Source: Margaritifera margaritifera | Lineage: Eukaryota > Mollusca > Bivalvia > Unionida > Margaritiferidae | Length of the DNA: 64,000 bases | Assembly: GCA_029931535.1 (NCBI GenBank) | Contig: JAQPZY010001695.1 | Coordinates: 5,459,001-5,523,000, forward strand | Reading direction: 5' to 3' | Shown: positions 47,348 to 59,392 of the stretch, one piece after another | How positions within the stretch are numbered: the first letter of the stretch is position 1 | Layout of the letters: each line of letters begins with the position of its first letter | Program-made: the position numbers and the translations under genes | The notes under the pieces: model-generated | Told to the model about the DNA's origin: nothing | The model's input: the letters and a program-made list of their open reading frames with translations, nothing else | The model's database searches: none

Positions 47348-47735
47348 GCATATAAAAACAATTCTTCAAAATGTAGGAAGATATGATTTATGGTTAAATA
47401 ATAGAAACGATGATATTAATACCATAAACACTTATACTAAAACCGTCTTCCTACCGATTTACAAACAAGATTGGTTATTTGTTTTAGAAAAATCGTTGAA
47501 AGGTCAAAAAGTTAAAATTGACAAAACAAGCATCCAGTTTGAAGAATATTTAATAAAATGCCCTCAAAAGTGTACTTACCTGTCTTGAAATTCAGGACGT
47601 CACACCATAAATTACCAGTTGAAACTGGTCGATGGGATAAAATTCCATATGAAGATAGAAAATGTACCAAATGTCGGAATAATGTTTTGGGTGACAAATT
47701 CCATTACCTTGTTGTAGGGAGGCTAGACTAGACTG
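47348..47735 (+). pseudogene. LINE C-terminal fragment
   Basis: Starts just outside the right arm of the foldback element. Plus-strand coding includes IKTILQNVGRYDLWLNN, a middle with VLEKSLKGQKVKIDKTSIQF and EEYLIKCPQK. After a frameshift near 47580 it continues KFRTSHHKLPVETGRWDKIP, EDRKCTKCRNN and GDKFHYLV. The FRT..H.LP.E.GRW and C..C...GDE.HYL pattern is the zinc-knuckle-like tail common at the C-terminus of ORF2 in several LINE clades, here with stop codons and a frameshift. No RT domain remains upstream, because the foldback element lies there. Confidence 0.8.
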
Positions 47736-48052
47736 AATTTGATTAAGAAATATTATTACATACATCCGAATAATTTTTTAATGACAAATACTAAAAAAGA
47801 ATAGTGACAAACTTAAGCGTATTGTAAGCAAAATTTTGTGCGAATTAGAAACTGAATATAGGTCTCATAGATACATATGCTGATTTCACATTTCAACCAA
47901 TCACGACCCATTTATATATTAAGTGAAATATATCAAACGAGTTTTCATTTAAATTATTGATATTAGTTTTATACCGAAACCACGCTGAGCATTTCTATGG
48001 TGAAGTTCGCTTTGCTTTCGTTACTCTTTAACTTATACTATTCGGATAATCC

Positions 48053-48055
<3 letters not shown>

Positions 48056-48144
<89 letters not shown>
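48056..48144. repeat. (TC)n microsatellite
   Basis: Uninterrupted CT dinucleotides for about 88 bp. Confidence 0.98.
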
Positions 48145-48147
<3 letters not shown>

Positions 48148-48760
48148 ATTCATATGCCATACATGTATGGTTTGTGTATGATTTTCTTTCCATAAAGTTT
48201 TGTTCTGTTCTCTTATAGGTAGAAGTTGGCTTGAGCGTATATCTCAGATTATTGATGTAACAGAATTAGATCCTTCATGCATCGGTAAAACCATTGCGTG
48301 GCTGGTCATTCGGAACACAGTCTGGGTGGCAGAAATACAGATATTTAGTGTGGACAGGTATATATTTGTTTATTTTGCAATTTGATAAAAAAAAAATGTA
48401 TGAAAGTTTGCCCCATTTTTTAAATTTTGATCTTTATTTATTACTAACCTTCATTGCTCCCAAATCTTTTGCCACCCGGCGTGGTAAAGTGGTGACGTGA
48501 TCTATGTCAGTCGATTACAGTTTTCATTGTTTATGCATGTAACCTCAGTGTTCATTTGTCAAATGAAATATCGAATATGTTCAGTATATAACTGTACGAC
48601 GTTGAATATCTGGTTGCATCCTGGAACATTCATTTCCGGCGGAAGCCCCGCTTCAGACGACCACAATAAACAGGACGCTAGTTGAGCATATGGGCCGCCA
48701 TCTTAGCTAGTCAAGGGTCGTCGATCCACTTCGTTCCACATCAACCCTCTCATTTCTGCG
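48145..48760. other. Unassigned interval
   Basis: Overlapping plus frames (48200-48385, 48294-48500, 48497-48685) with no recognisable domain. No repeat. Confidence 0.4.
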
Positions 48761-48842
48761 ATGGCTCTCTTGATACAGCGGATAACTGTATAGGAATGTT
48801 TTGGGTATCCTTAGGTCGCTGGTTCGAATCCGGCTCGCGGGA
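48761..48842 (+). tRNA. tRNA-like sequence, probable pseudogene
   Basis: A B box GGTTCGAATCC at 48821-48831 sits in a good T arm (GCTGG at 48818-48822 pairs with CCGGC at 48830-48834). A 6-bp D-stem-like pair, ATACAG (48773-48778) with CTGTAT (48786-48791), lies at suitable spacing. The anticodon stem is poor and the 5' end does not pair with the GCGGGA 3' end. A decayed tRNA or a SINE head is more likely than a working tRNA. Confidence 0.35.
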
Positions 48843-49018
48843 TAACTTTTTTTCCCCTCCATTGAATAATATAAAATGTATAATTGATGCTTTAGAAAAG
48901 TCGATCACTCGGGTTCATAGGATCCCGATGAAAGAGACTCAATGCCAAATAATATAGAAGGGATATATGAATATTATCCAACAGCTCTGGGCCAATGGAT
49001 AATCTGGAGGTCATTTTT

Positions 49019-49069
49019 TATTTTGTTTGTTTATTTGTTTGTTTGTTTTTGTTTGTTTGTTTGTTTTTT
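49019..49069. repeat. (TTTG)n microsatellite
   Basis: Imperfect TTTG tetranucleotides for about 50 bp. Confidence 0.9.
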
Positions 49070-49228
49070 ATTAATCTAAGCGATGTCTTGCTTTGTCCAT
49101 CAATCGTTCTTCTGTCGTCTGTTTTTGTCGTCCTTCCCACCTTTGTTAATAGGTCAAAATATAAATGTATTTGTTATTGGCCGTTTCTTCTGTTTAATTT
49201 CACAGGATAAGTACACAATTAGAAAAAA

Positions 49229-50357
49229 AGAATTGCTTTGATCTTGAGTCATTGGAATGGGTGAAAGATCAATGTAACAGGGTCAATAGAATTGCTTTGA
49301 TCTTGAGTCATTGGAATGGGTGAAAGATCAATGTAACAGGGTCAAAAGAATTGCTTTGATCTTGAGTCATTGGAATGGGTGAAAGATCAATGTAACAGGG
49401 TCAATAGAATTGCTTTGATCTTGAGTCATTGGAATGGGTGAAAGATCAATGTAACAGGGTCAAAAGAATTGCTTTGATCTTGAGTCATTGGAATGGGTGA
49501 AAGATCAATGTAACAGGGTCAAAAGAATTGCTTTGATCTTGAGTCATTGGAATGGGTGAAAGATCAATGTAACAGGGTCAATAGAATTGCTTTGATCTTG
49601 AGTCATTGGAATGGGTGAAAGATCAATGTAACAGGGTCAATAGAATTGCTTTGATCTTGAGTCATTGGAATGGGTGAAAGATCAATGTAACAGGGTCAAT
49701 AGTGATTGCTTTGATCTTGAGTCATTGGAATGGGTGAAAGATCAATGTAACAGGGTCAATAGAATTGCTTTGATCTTGAGTCATTGGAATGGGTGAAAGA
49801 TCAATGTAACAGGGTCAAAAGAATTGCTTTGATCTTGAGTCATTGGAATGGGTGAAAGATCAATGTAACAGGGTCAATAGAATTGCTTTGATCTTGAGTC
49901 ATTGGAATGGGTGAAAGATCAATGTAACAGGGTCAAAAGAATTGCTTTGATCTTGAGTCATTGGAATGGGTGAAAGATCAATGTAACAGGGTCAAAAGAA
50001 TTGCTTTGATCTTGAGTCATTGGAATGGGTGAAAGATCAATGTAACAGGGTCAATAGAATTGCTTTGATCTTGAGTCATTGGAATGGGTGAAAGATCAAT
50101 GTAACAGGGTCAATAGAATTGCTTTGATCTTGAGTCATTGGAATGGGTGAAAGATCAATGTAACAGGGTCAATAGTGATTGCTTTGATCTTGAGTCATTG
50201 GAATGGGTGAAAGATCAATGTAACAGGGTCAATAGAATTGCTTTGATCTTGAGTCATTGGAATGGGTGAAAGATCAATGTAACAGGGTCAATAGAATTGC
50301 TTTGATCTTGAGTCATTGGAATGGGTGAAAGATCAATGTAACAGGGTCAATAGTGAT
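49229..50357. repeat. 59-bp satellite with 8-mer higher-order repeat
   Basis: About 19 nearly identical units of 59 bp with GAATTGCTTTGATCTTGAGT, CATTGGAATGGGTGAAAGAT and CAATGTAACAGGGTCAA. Units differ only at the junction, which reads ATAGA, AAAGA or ATAGTGA. In order the junctions are T A T A A T T G, again T A T A A T T G, then T T G (T=ATAGA, A=AAAGA, G=ATAGTGA). This is an exact 8-unit higher-order repeat of 473 bp present twice plus a partial third. Confidence 0.97.
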
Positions 50358-50522
50358 TGTATTTCGGTCTTATGTGGATAGCTAGCTCTTAGGCTGGAAA
50401 CTCTACAAGTACGTGAAATATAAAACATACAGGGATGCTACTTAAAGGTCCAAAGTCATGGTCAAATGTGACTAACGCTTGATAGATTATTCTGAAGTGG
50501 TGACATCTGCGTTCTAGAGACT

Positions 50523-50743
50523 TACCGTCTATACTCGCGTATAACTCTGATCCAAATGCAAACAACATAGACCCTGATCTGCCGTCGCATAATGCGCCGG
50601 CAGATAAGGGTCTATGTTGTTTGTTCTACTGATTAGTCCTTACAAACTGCATACATCCAGATCTGCCGGCGCATTATGCGACGGCAGATCTGGGTCTATG
50701 CAGTTTGCACTTGGTATCGAATTATACCCGAGTAAATACGGTA
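50523..50743. mobile_element. Twin-hairpin MITE, copy F
   Basis: An intact copy. Left terminus TACCGTCTATACTCGCGTAT; right terminus TTATACCCGAGTAAATACGG then TA. Y hairpin (about 50563-50623) comes first, with arms ACAACATAGACCCTGATC and GATAAGGGTCTATGTTGT. X hairpin (about 50645-50704) is second, with arms ACTGCATACATCCAGATC and GATCTGGGTCTATGCAGT. The spacer is TTTGTTCTACTGATTAGTCC. Confidence 0.92.
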
Positions 50744-50835
50744 ATTTCATCACACTTGGCATGCGCGCACGAACACAAAATTATCAGGAGAAAATATTTC
50801 AAAGAGCAAAAGTCTAAGACTGTATTTCTGAACGA

Positions 50836-51213
50836 TGATTCATCATAGCCTGGGTACATAGTATGATTCATCATAGCCTGGGTACATCGTATGATTCATC
50901 ATAGTCTGGGTAAATCGTATGATACATCATAGCCTGGGTACATCGTATGATTCATCTTAGTCTGGGTACATTGTATGATTCATCGTAGCCTGGGTACATC
51001 GTATGATTCATCATAGCCTGGGTACATTGTATGATCCATCATAGCCTAGGTAAACGGTTCGCCATAGATAATATCTCATGTAATTAAATCTGAGTGATGA
51101 TTCATCATAGCCTGGGTACATCGTTGCCTGGGTACATCGTTGCCTGGGTACATTGTATGATTCATCATAGCCTGGGTACATCGTATGATTCATCATAGCC
51201 TGGGTACATCGTA
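50836..51213. repeat. 28-bp minisatellite, about 13 copies
   Basis: Unit of 28 bp containing TGATTCATCATAGCCTGGGT and ACATCGTA. It is interrupted near 51048-51095 by about 50 bp of other sequence, and some copies are shortened to TTGCCTGGGTACATCG. Confidence 0.92.
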
Positions 51214-51479
51214 TTAGTCATCAAATGTATACCAATCGGAACATCTTAGGCCTTTCCGCCAACCTTTCCGCCAACGGAAACAGCTACATTTATCGCACAA
51301 GTAATAATTTAGCTTTCCTAAAATGTACGCCGTCTATCAGCTGAGCCAACTGGGGACCGTTTCGAAACCCATTGCTATTTAGGGTAAAACCCATGGCGGT
51401 TTAGGGTAAAACCCAGGTTTGTTACTGAAGAAGGTATGAAGAATCTATATCAAAGTGTTTGAAACATTATTCAGTGTCA

Positions 51480-52335
51480 TCACAATAAGTTAGTCATAAA
51501 GATGTAAGAATTGTTGAGAGAAAACTAAATGAAGATTTACAATGTGTTATGAAATGGATGTATGACAATAAACTTAGCTTAAATTAATAGAAACCCAGTT
51601 TATTCTTATCTGCTCAGCATAACTAGCAACCAATTGTAGAGAATTGTAATTAGATGTAAATGGTGTAAAAAAAACAACACAAACATTGAAACTGTTAAAT
51701 ATGCCAAACTTGTATGTATCGTAATTGATAGCACCTTATCCTAGTTCAACTACATTGAAACACTCTTTATACAAGTATAACAAAAAAAAAATACAAAATT
51801 TAAAATAAAATAAAATAGGAATTATAAAAATTAGTAGAGATTTTATGTCGGATCAATCGGTTGTAAAAGTGTACAATACAGTTGTTTTTCCACATTTTAT
51901 CTACTGCTGTACTGTATGGGGAGAACCCCGTATTTCTTCTTATATGCAGAGACTATACAGCTTACAGAAAAGAGCAGCCAGGGTGATTTTAAATGACAAA
52001 GATATTGTACCATCGACATCATTTCTTTTCAACATTCTTAGATGGATGCCAATTGGGGATTACATTATTGTTAGAATGGCTGTTCTTACTTATAAAATCT
52101 TAAATAATTTAGTGTCGGAGGATCTTATTGTTTTTAAGTTTGTAAGGAACATTAGTGTAAGGAGTACAAGGTTCAGTGAAAACAATTATTTATACATACC
52201 AAAAATTCGGACAAAGTATTTGAAGAAATCTTTTGCTTATATGCAAGGACAGTTTATGGAACAGACTACAACATAATATTTAACAAGCACCTAATGTTTC
52301 GACTTTAAAGAAATATTTTAATGAGGAATCCTGAT
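51480..52335 (+). pseudogene. LINE reverse transcriptase C-terminal fragment
   Basis: Three pieces of one LINE protein in order. About 51495-51590 encodes VIKDVRIVERKLNEDLQCVM then WMYDNKLSLN (the palm/thumb segment just after the active site). About 51680-51760 encodes NIETVKYAKLVCIVIDSTLS. The open frame 51845-52276 carries VYNTVVFPHFIYCCTVWGEP, LQKRAARVIL, LRWMPIGDYI and YLYIPKIRTKYLKKSFAY. It ends after another shift with NVSTLKKYFNEES. These match the C-terminal third of many LINE ORF2 proteins (for example Jockey/CR1/Rex-like). Stops and frameshifts between pieces show it is dead. The active-site YxDD box is not seen. Confidence 0.85.
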
Positions 52336-52558
52336 TTTATGACCGCATAACATTTGTACGTAGTAGCTGTGATATGTGTATGTGATAACAGTATATTAAC
52401 ATTGTTTCATTTGTATTTACTTCCGTTATATTTGTATTATTGTAGGAGGTACACGTTAACCTTGTGGATTCCTTTTTAATTACGTGTTTATTTGTTTTAA
52501 TTGCAGGATCATACTCTAAACAGTTTTTAACTAATTATATCATACTGGATAAATACAG

Positions 52559-52560
52559 GA

Positions 52561-52599
<39 letters not shown>
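52559..52599. repeat. (ATT)n tract, likely LINE 3' tail
   Basis: About 13 ATT trinucleotides, preceded by GATAAATACAGGAT, about 225 bp after the LINE coding end. Simple 3' tails of this kind are known for several LINE clades, so this probably marks the 3' end of the LINE copy. Confidence 0.75.
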
Positions 52600-52601
<2 letters not shown>

Positions 52602-53049
52602 GCTTCTTTTTACACGTTGTTATTATTTAAGGATATGTAATAAGACATATGTTTAATTAAGAGACCTTTTGATGGAGAGATAGAACACAGTGCCTCAAAT
52701 ATGCATTTTGAAATTTTAATTTAACACTTGAAGAACATTTAATGCACTGTAGAAGCTGTTAGTTGCATGTATATGATTCGGAAGCAGACTACAATATCAA
52801 GCTGGGCTTGCTCTGAGTTTTATTTATTTCATGTTTCTAGTGCTGCTCCTGATAACATTTGTTCTTTGCCTCATTGAAGAATACGCGAACAAAAATAATC
52901 AATAGGAAACCATTATATCAGTGGTCGGAAATACGCTGGCACACAGCTGTTGGAGCTGCAAGAATATAAGTTAAAAAAAAAAATACTTGCGAATCATGCC
53001 GTGACATTGTTCAAAACATTTGTGACAATGTAAACAGGAGGCATTGCCA

Positions 53050-54170
53050 CCAGTGAGCTTCTAACGGGATCCCCCATGTTAGACAGGGTCAAAAATGTAT
53101 GGCCTCGGACGGGGAAATTAACATTAGTCCGCCATTAGGAAATGTATGCTTGCAACAGTGTTACATTTTGCGACGGTCTGTTCTCTAACTAAAATGCCAT
53201 ATTATGTCATACATTACATTACATCTATGCCGCCGAGAGCACATTGTATATATTGTTACATTGTTAGAAGTTGTTGACTTCAAATGGGACTATATGAATT
53301 CAAACGGGAATTAAACAATGAGGCTTCATTATTACATTGATAGAAGTTATTGACCTCAAATGGGCAACACGCCGTCTATAGTGACCAATACTAAGGCACC
53401 TACTATCAAGCACTCCACACTACACTATCAACACGCTGTGTGTAGTGAAAAAATATCCCACATTATACCATCAAAACGCCGTGTGTTCTGACCAATAATC
53501 AGTCATCTGCTATCCAATACCCCACATATACCATCCAACATGCCATGTGCAGTGACCAATGCCTCACACTTACTGTCCAAAATACCGTGTGTAATGACCA
53601 ATACCCAACACTTACTATTCAACACACCGTGTTTAGTGACCAACACCCAATTATCTACTATCCATTAGTAGATAAGACAGAAACTCGCACTAAAATTCTG
53701 AAACTGTACCGGAGTTTAACGAAAAAGTGTAAAAAAATAAAAATAATAAAAAAATTTTAAAAAATGTTCTGGACTAAAAGTAGTACCAAAATTGCTAAAC
53801 TGTCACGGACTTTAGTGGAGACTGAGAAAATCCTGAAAATGTAAAAAAAAAAACAAACAAATTGGTCCAGACTACTAAAGTGGCAAAACTGTCACGGCCT
53901 TTTTGGAGGCTGAACAAATCTGGAAACAAATTTTAAAATATGGCTGAGGCTGAAAGTAATACTCAAATCCCTAAACTAACATTGATCTTTGCAGAGACTA
54001 AATAAAACCGAATTTAGCCAGGACTGAAAAATGTCCAGAAAAACTTGAAAATTCCAATTTTTTTTTTAAATTGCGTAAATAAAATTTAAAATTTTAATAT
54101 ATTTTTACAATTTGTGAAAGATTTTGGACAAAATTAAAATTTCACAACGTGACCAACACCCACACTTACT
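53050..54170. repeat. Solo arm of the foldback family
   Basis: Same order of blocks as the left arm at 42858-44200: CTTCTAACGGGATCCCCCAT, GTTAGAAGTTGTTGACTTC, AACACGCCGTGTGTTCTG repeats, ACTGTCACGGACTTTAGTGG and GTGACCAACACCCACACTTA. No inverted partner follows. Frame 53545-53760 is a repeat product. Confidence 0.8.
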
Positions 54171-55587
54171 AGGAATAAAAACACACATTATACACACAAC
54201 CACACGTTTATACTATCACACAAAGTGTAGGACGTAAAAGAAGTTGGATGAAAAAGAAGTTAAACCTTTTTTTTAAAAGAAAACTAAATCCCCCTACTTC
54301 CGCTGTTCCCCTTTAAGTTCCCTACCATCCCCATATAAACAAAATTACCACACCCTACAACGGTATAATTGTATGATTTTTCTGTAAATTACTGCGCTGA
54401 CAAACATATGAGGCATATTTTTGTCCCGTATATAGCCGAGGACGTTCCGATTGACTGTCATAGCCATCATACAATCTGCACCATTGCTGCTAAGTAAGCG
54501 CTGCTGATATCTTGCGATTTACTATGCAATTTTCGATATCATCCTTACGCCGAAAAGCTCTGAGGACACGTCTGTACGTTAAGAGTAACAAAATAGTTCC
54601 AAACACTCGGCCCATTACGTTATTTTCATGATATGCTGAGGTCAGTCTAATATATGTATTGATTGCAATTTAAACTGAGTAAAATTCTTTGTCAAAGAAA
54701 GGTGTTAACATGTGCTTTTTCTAAACGTAAAATTACCCATGTTTATAGGAGAACTTCCGTTGTCAAACCATCAGTTTCAAAGGAGCGTAGGTTGGCATGT
54801 TGTCAAGCTCTTTAATTTCGCAGATTAGTAAATATTACATATAGTCCGCAGTCCATTAATGCCTAAATAGAAATGATCGGTTTTGAAAAACACCGGAACT
54901 TATGAAGTTTGAGCTATCATAGTCAGAACAAAGTGGCATAAACTCACTGATTTCCATCATTTCTTGAGCAATCGTTCAAAATAAACAACATAAACACTGA
55001 CTGCAACACATTTACATCCCAAAATGTGCAGCGGTTAGTGTCCCGCAAGCAGGACCCTGTGCACTGTTCAACCTACCTACAGGTACAGATTCTGTAGTCC
55101 TGTCTCGAGTGAAAACAGATGTTGTTCAGATTTGTTTTTGCTTTTTTTTTTTGTTTCTTTTTTTTTTAAATTCATCTTTTCATTATAATTATTGAAGAAA
55201 AGAAAATAAATTCTAGATCAAAGCTGACTCGAGGACTGTATCCTTGTTTTTTGTCTGTCTCGTTTAAATCTTATGGATAAGACTGGACTTTATTATTTTT
55301 TTTTTTTTTTTTTTTTTTTTTTGGCTTGTTCACATTTATATCATTGTGCAAGTTATCTTAAATAAACATTTCAGACGCTGCGTATTGCCATTTTTTACTG
55401 TCTCTACCACTGTTCTTTGAACGCTGGTATGTGTTTAAAAGTCATTTTAAGTATTTGAGTGTAAACCTAACTTTTTACGCTCTATCGTAGGGTGTGAAAA
55501 TTTTCAATCTGTGTTTTGCTATTTTAAAGTGGCATCAATATTGATAACATGCCATTTTGACTTGGATCCTCATATTTGGTCCAAGAA
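54171..55587. other. Unassigned interval
   Basis: No gene or element recognised. Poly-T runs lie at 55144-55168 and 55297-55322. Confidence 0.45.
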
Positions 55588-55766
55588 TGTGAGATAATAT
55601 ATTCTTTCATTATGCATCGGTGTTGGATAGGAAAATTCCACCCTCGGAATCAAAATTTTGCGTCATACAATCAGCAAAGCCTCGTGTTTGACGCAAAATT
55701 CTGACCATTGGGTGAAATAGCCCTAACCTACACCGATGCATATCAAGAATTGTACTATTCTATCAT
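55588..55766. mobile_element. Foldback MITE, ~179 bp
   Basis: Long imperfect inverted arms: TATGCATCGGTGTTGGATAG (55611) and AAAATTTTGCGTCATA face GTTTGACGCAAAATTCTGAC and CCTAACCTACACCGATGCAT (ending 55742). Outside these, GATAATATATTCTTTCAT pairs with AAGAATTGTACTATTCTATC. Most of the element is stem. No coding sequence. Confidence 0.75.
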
Positions 55767-55782
55767 TAAAAGATTTTATTAT

Positions 55783-55786
55783 CATG

Positions 55787-55832
<46 letters not shown>
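55783..55832. repeat. (ATT)n microsatellite
   Basis: TTATTATTATT for about 50 bp, directly beside the foldback MITE. Confidence 0.95.
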
Positions 55833-55834
<2 letters not shown>

Positions 55835-56246
55835 TCATTAGTGCATTCTTTTGTTACAGTGTATGAATACTTTACTTAGTCGTGTTGTAATCCATAACTT
55901 AGCATACCGGTCAGAATTCAGCTTCCGGTAGGTGAAAACATTCTGCTTACTTTGACTTTATCCACAATATCAGGTCAGAATTTTAAGCATGGTAAGTTAC
56001 GTTTTATTTGATAACTTAGATAAATCAGGAATGGATTTTGCTACGCTATGATGTGATACACGTGTCTCACAAACAAAATCAGTACAGTTTAATGACTGTA
56101 TATGCTGTCAAAGTTAAAGGAGCTATAAGGACAAATGCCAAGTCAATCAACAAGTAGAATGAACCAATACCTTCTTCTGATTCGTTAATACCCGGACTGA
56201 CGTTGACGATAAAACTATGGAAATAAATCGAAACTGCTAATACGTC

Positions 56247-56521
56247 CATAAGTAGTAGTAGTAGTAATAGCAGCGATTATTGTAGTGGTAGTAGTAGTTG
56301 TTGTTGTTGCTGTGTTGTTGCTATCGTTGGCTTAAATAAGTACAAGTACAAACAATAACAACAATTACTAGCACTGCTTCTACCAGTACTGCTACAACTA
56401 CTACTACTTTAAGTACAGCAACAACAACGGCAGCAATAACAACAAATAATACAAGAACAACAATTACTACTTTAATTACAACAACAACAACAACTTCTAC
56501 TACTACTACTACTACTACTGT
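56247..56521. repeat. Imperfect trinucleotide-repeat tract
   Basis: AGT/GTT repeats on the left (TAGTAGTAGTAGTAATAGC) and AAC/ACT repeats on the right (ACAACAACAACAACTTCTAC) form a compound tract. The minus frame 56321-56650 is a poly-valine-rich product of this tract and not a gene. Confidence 0.9.
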
Positions 56522-56734
56522 CACCCCAGTAATACTAATAAAATGAAGTGAACAGGGTGACCACACCTGCGGATTTTTTCCGCAAACTGCGGATTTTTCA
56601 TCGAGTGTTTGGGAATGCGGCGCAATAGGCAATTTTGAGGATTTTCTCATAATTTTTTAATTTCTTTTAAATTTACTACTATGACATATTTTTCTCTGCC
56701 TTATCTGTCAGTGAATACAACCGTCTAAAACCTT

Positions 56735-57480
56735 GAATTATGCAACAAAAATTGACGTTACTCTATGACATAAAATAATGAATCATGTAACAATAATTGA
56801 CGTTACTCCATGACATAAAATAACGATTCATGTAACAATGATTAATGTTACACTTTGACATGACAATAATGAATCATGTTACAGTGATTGACATTACACT
56901 ATGACATAGAAATAATGAATCATGTTACAACGATTGACGTTACAAAATGACAAAAATAATTATTCATGTAACAATGATTGACGTTACTCTATGACGTAAA
57001 TAATGAAACTTGCAACAATGATTGACGTTTAGCTATGACAAAAATAATGAATCGTGTAACAATGATTGACGTTACGCTATAACATAACGATAATGTATCA
57101 GGTAACATATGATGGACGTTACGCTGTCATAAAACTATTGAATCATGTAACAATGATTGACGTAACGATATGACATAAAACAATGAATCATGTAACAATG
57201 ACGTTACACTATAACATAACGATAATGAATTGTGTAACAATGACTGATGTTACGCTATGATATAAAAACATATAACAATGGTTCACGTTACACTATTACA
57301 TAAATAATGAAACATGTAACAATGATGGACGTTACGCTACGACAAAAATGAATCATGTAACAATGATTGACATTACGCTTTAACATACAAATAATGAATC
57401 ATGTAGCAATGACTGACGTTACACAATGACACAAAAACATGATGCAATGATTGACGTTACTCTATGACATAAAAATAATG
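56735..57480. repeat. ~46-bp minisatellite, about 16 copies
   Basis: Units with AATGAATCATGTAACAATGA and TTGACGTTACGCTATGACAT then AAAAATAAT. Several units are shortened or altered. Each contains a TGACGTTAC word. Confidence 0.92.
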
Positions 57481-58262
57481 TTGGACAGTATATAAAGATG
57501 AATTATTTATCTCATATGGAAGATCTAAAATGTAACACAATCTTCTGATATTCAAGAAATGTAATAAGCACGCAGGGACGTTAGACTGTTTAATTAGGGC
57601 TTCTTCGTGGATTTATCGTCAAGTTCATGTGGTCAACCTGAGTAGGTGTAATTGATTGATTGTTTATTGATTGATTGATCTGTTAGGTTATTAGATAAAA
57701 AGACATAAAAAATGGACATGTCATGGGCGTACCATATTTCTATTTAATGAAGTTTTTATCCTAATGCATTTATATTGTTAATGAAAATTTCAGAACTCTG
57801 GAAATTGACTATAAATCGAATGATAGATTGTGAAGTTATAATTATTCGAATTTGAGCATAATGATCATTTGTTATACACTTTATTTTATTCTTTATAACA
57901 ATATTCGTTATTTTTTCCTGTCTATGCACTGTGTTTCTTTTTAATCTAAATTTGTTAAAAAGGGTGCGCCTGTTATTTTCACTTATTTATGGCACTTTCT
58001 GTGTATGTTGTTTATTATATATCTGGAATTGATGTATATTTACCGTACACATTTGTACCATTTTACCATATCTCAACCTTTCCTTATTAACAACGGCGGA
58101 ATTTTTATTAGATAGAATATCTTTCTGATTTTTGTTTCGTACATTAGTTCTTTAGTATTAAAACTGTTTATTTATGTATTAAATTCACTGCGCCTGTGTA
58201 TGTTGTCTAGTTTACTTCATATTTGTATCAATAATGTACACTCCAGATAAACAAAACAATCA

Positions 58263-58265
<3 letters not shown>
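57481..58265. other. Unassigned interval
   Basis: AT-rich, with a GATTGATTG run near 57649-57678 and no gene recognised. Confidence 0.45.

Positions 58266-58339
<74 letters not shown>
58266..58339. repeat. (TC)n microsatellite
   Basis: Uninterrupted CT dinucleotides for about 74 bp. Confidence 0.98.
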
Positions 58340-58341
<2 letters not shown>

Positions 58342-58423
58342 CTTCGATTGATTGATCTTCACACTAAGCAACCCTGACTTCACTAATATGAATATGCTAC
58401 TCCACCTTAAATGTAATTTGTGT

Positions 58424-58912
58424 TTTCTCGTATGCCACTGCAAACGCCATGTGAAACATTACATGAATTTTGTGAGTTTTTTTACTCGTATGCCACTGCC
58501 TGCGTCATGAAAACGTTACATGAATTTTGTGTTTTCTCGTATGCCACTGCGAGCGCCATGAGAAACATTACATGAATTTTGTGTTTTCTCGTATGCCACT
58601 GCGAGCGCCATGAGAAACATTACATGAATTTTGTGTTTTCTCATATGCCACTGCGAGCGCCATGAGAAACATTACATGAATTAAGTTGTGTTTTCTCATA
58701 TGCCACTGCGAGCGCCATGAGAAACATTACATGAATTAAGTTGTGTTTTCTCATATGCCACTGCGAGCGCCATGAGAAACATTACATGAATTAAGTTGTG
58801 TTTTCTCATATGCCACTGCGAGCGCCATGAGAAACATTACATGAATTAAGTTGTGTTTTCTCATATGCCACTGCGAGCGCCATGAGAAACATTACATGAA
58901 TTAAGTTGTGTT
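58424..58912. repeat. ~55-60-bp minisatellite, about 9 copies
   Basis: Units with TGTGTTTTCTCATATGCCAC, TGCGAGCGCCATGAGAAACA and TTACATGAATTAAGT. Right-hand copies are nearly identical; left-hand copies are diverged and lack AAGT. CTCATATG and CATGAGA within each unit form a small inverted pair. Confidence 0.95.
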
Positions 58913-59189
58913 CTGTTCTTTTCTGTTCAGTAAAGTCTATTTGATTTTCTGGTCATGCTGATCCAAGTTGCGACAAGCATTGTTCTTGCCCCATTAAGAT
59001 TTCGTGAATTGACCTCTCGGCGTGTGTACGTATAACAGTTATTAGATATGAAAAACAAGTGTTTGTCATTTGTTATGAAGAGTTTGGTCTGACAATACTT
59101 ACTTTAATACTATCGTCTAGTACCTCTTGATTACGTGTAATAAATACGAAATACTTAAATTTTGCACAAAAATGTGAGAAATCCTTAAT

Positions 59190-59348
59190 CAGGAGTGTAC
59201 TGGGTAAGCAACTCGGCCCTGGACTTATCTGCCGGGACAGGCCCGGGGTTTTGCTCACACCAGTAAAACACCTGTAGAAACGGATTTTTTTTTTTGCGGC
59301 GGCCCACCGGGATTTGTCCCTGTATGCCCAATGGCCAGTACACCACTG
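59190..59348. mobile_element. hAT MITE, 159 bp
   Basis: Termini CAGGAGTGTACTGG and CCAGTACACCACTG are inverted repeats with a two-base mismatch. They are flanked by a perfect 8-bp direct repeat TCCTTAAT (59182-59189 and 59349-59356), the target duplication length of hAT elements. The interior is GC-richer and non-coding. Confidence 0.92.
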
Positions 59349-59392
59349 TCCTTAATCCATGATCGGTTATTGTCTTTGCATAAACAACACAC

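Noticed and set aside
48200..48685. Overlapping plus frames resembling exons
   Set aside because: Phases conflict and nothing is recognisable.
49229..50357. CRISPR-like regular array
   Set aside because: Units are identical head to tail with no variable spacers, in an animal-type genome; it is a satellite.
56321..56650. 109-codon minus frame with long Val-rich run, membrane-like
   Set aside because: Produced by AAC/ACT trinucleotide repeats.
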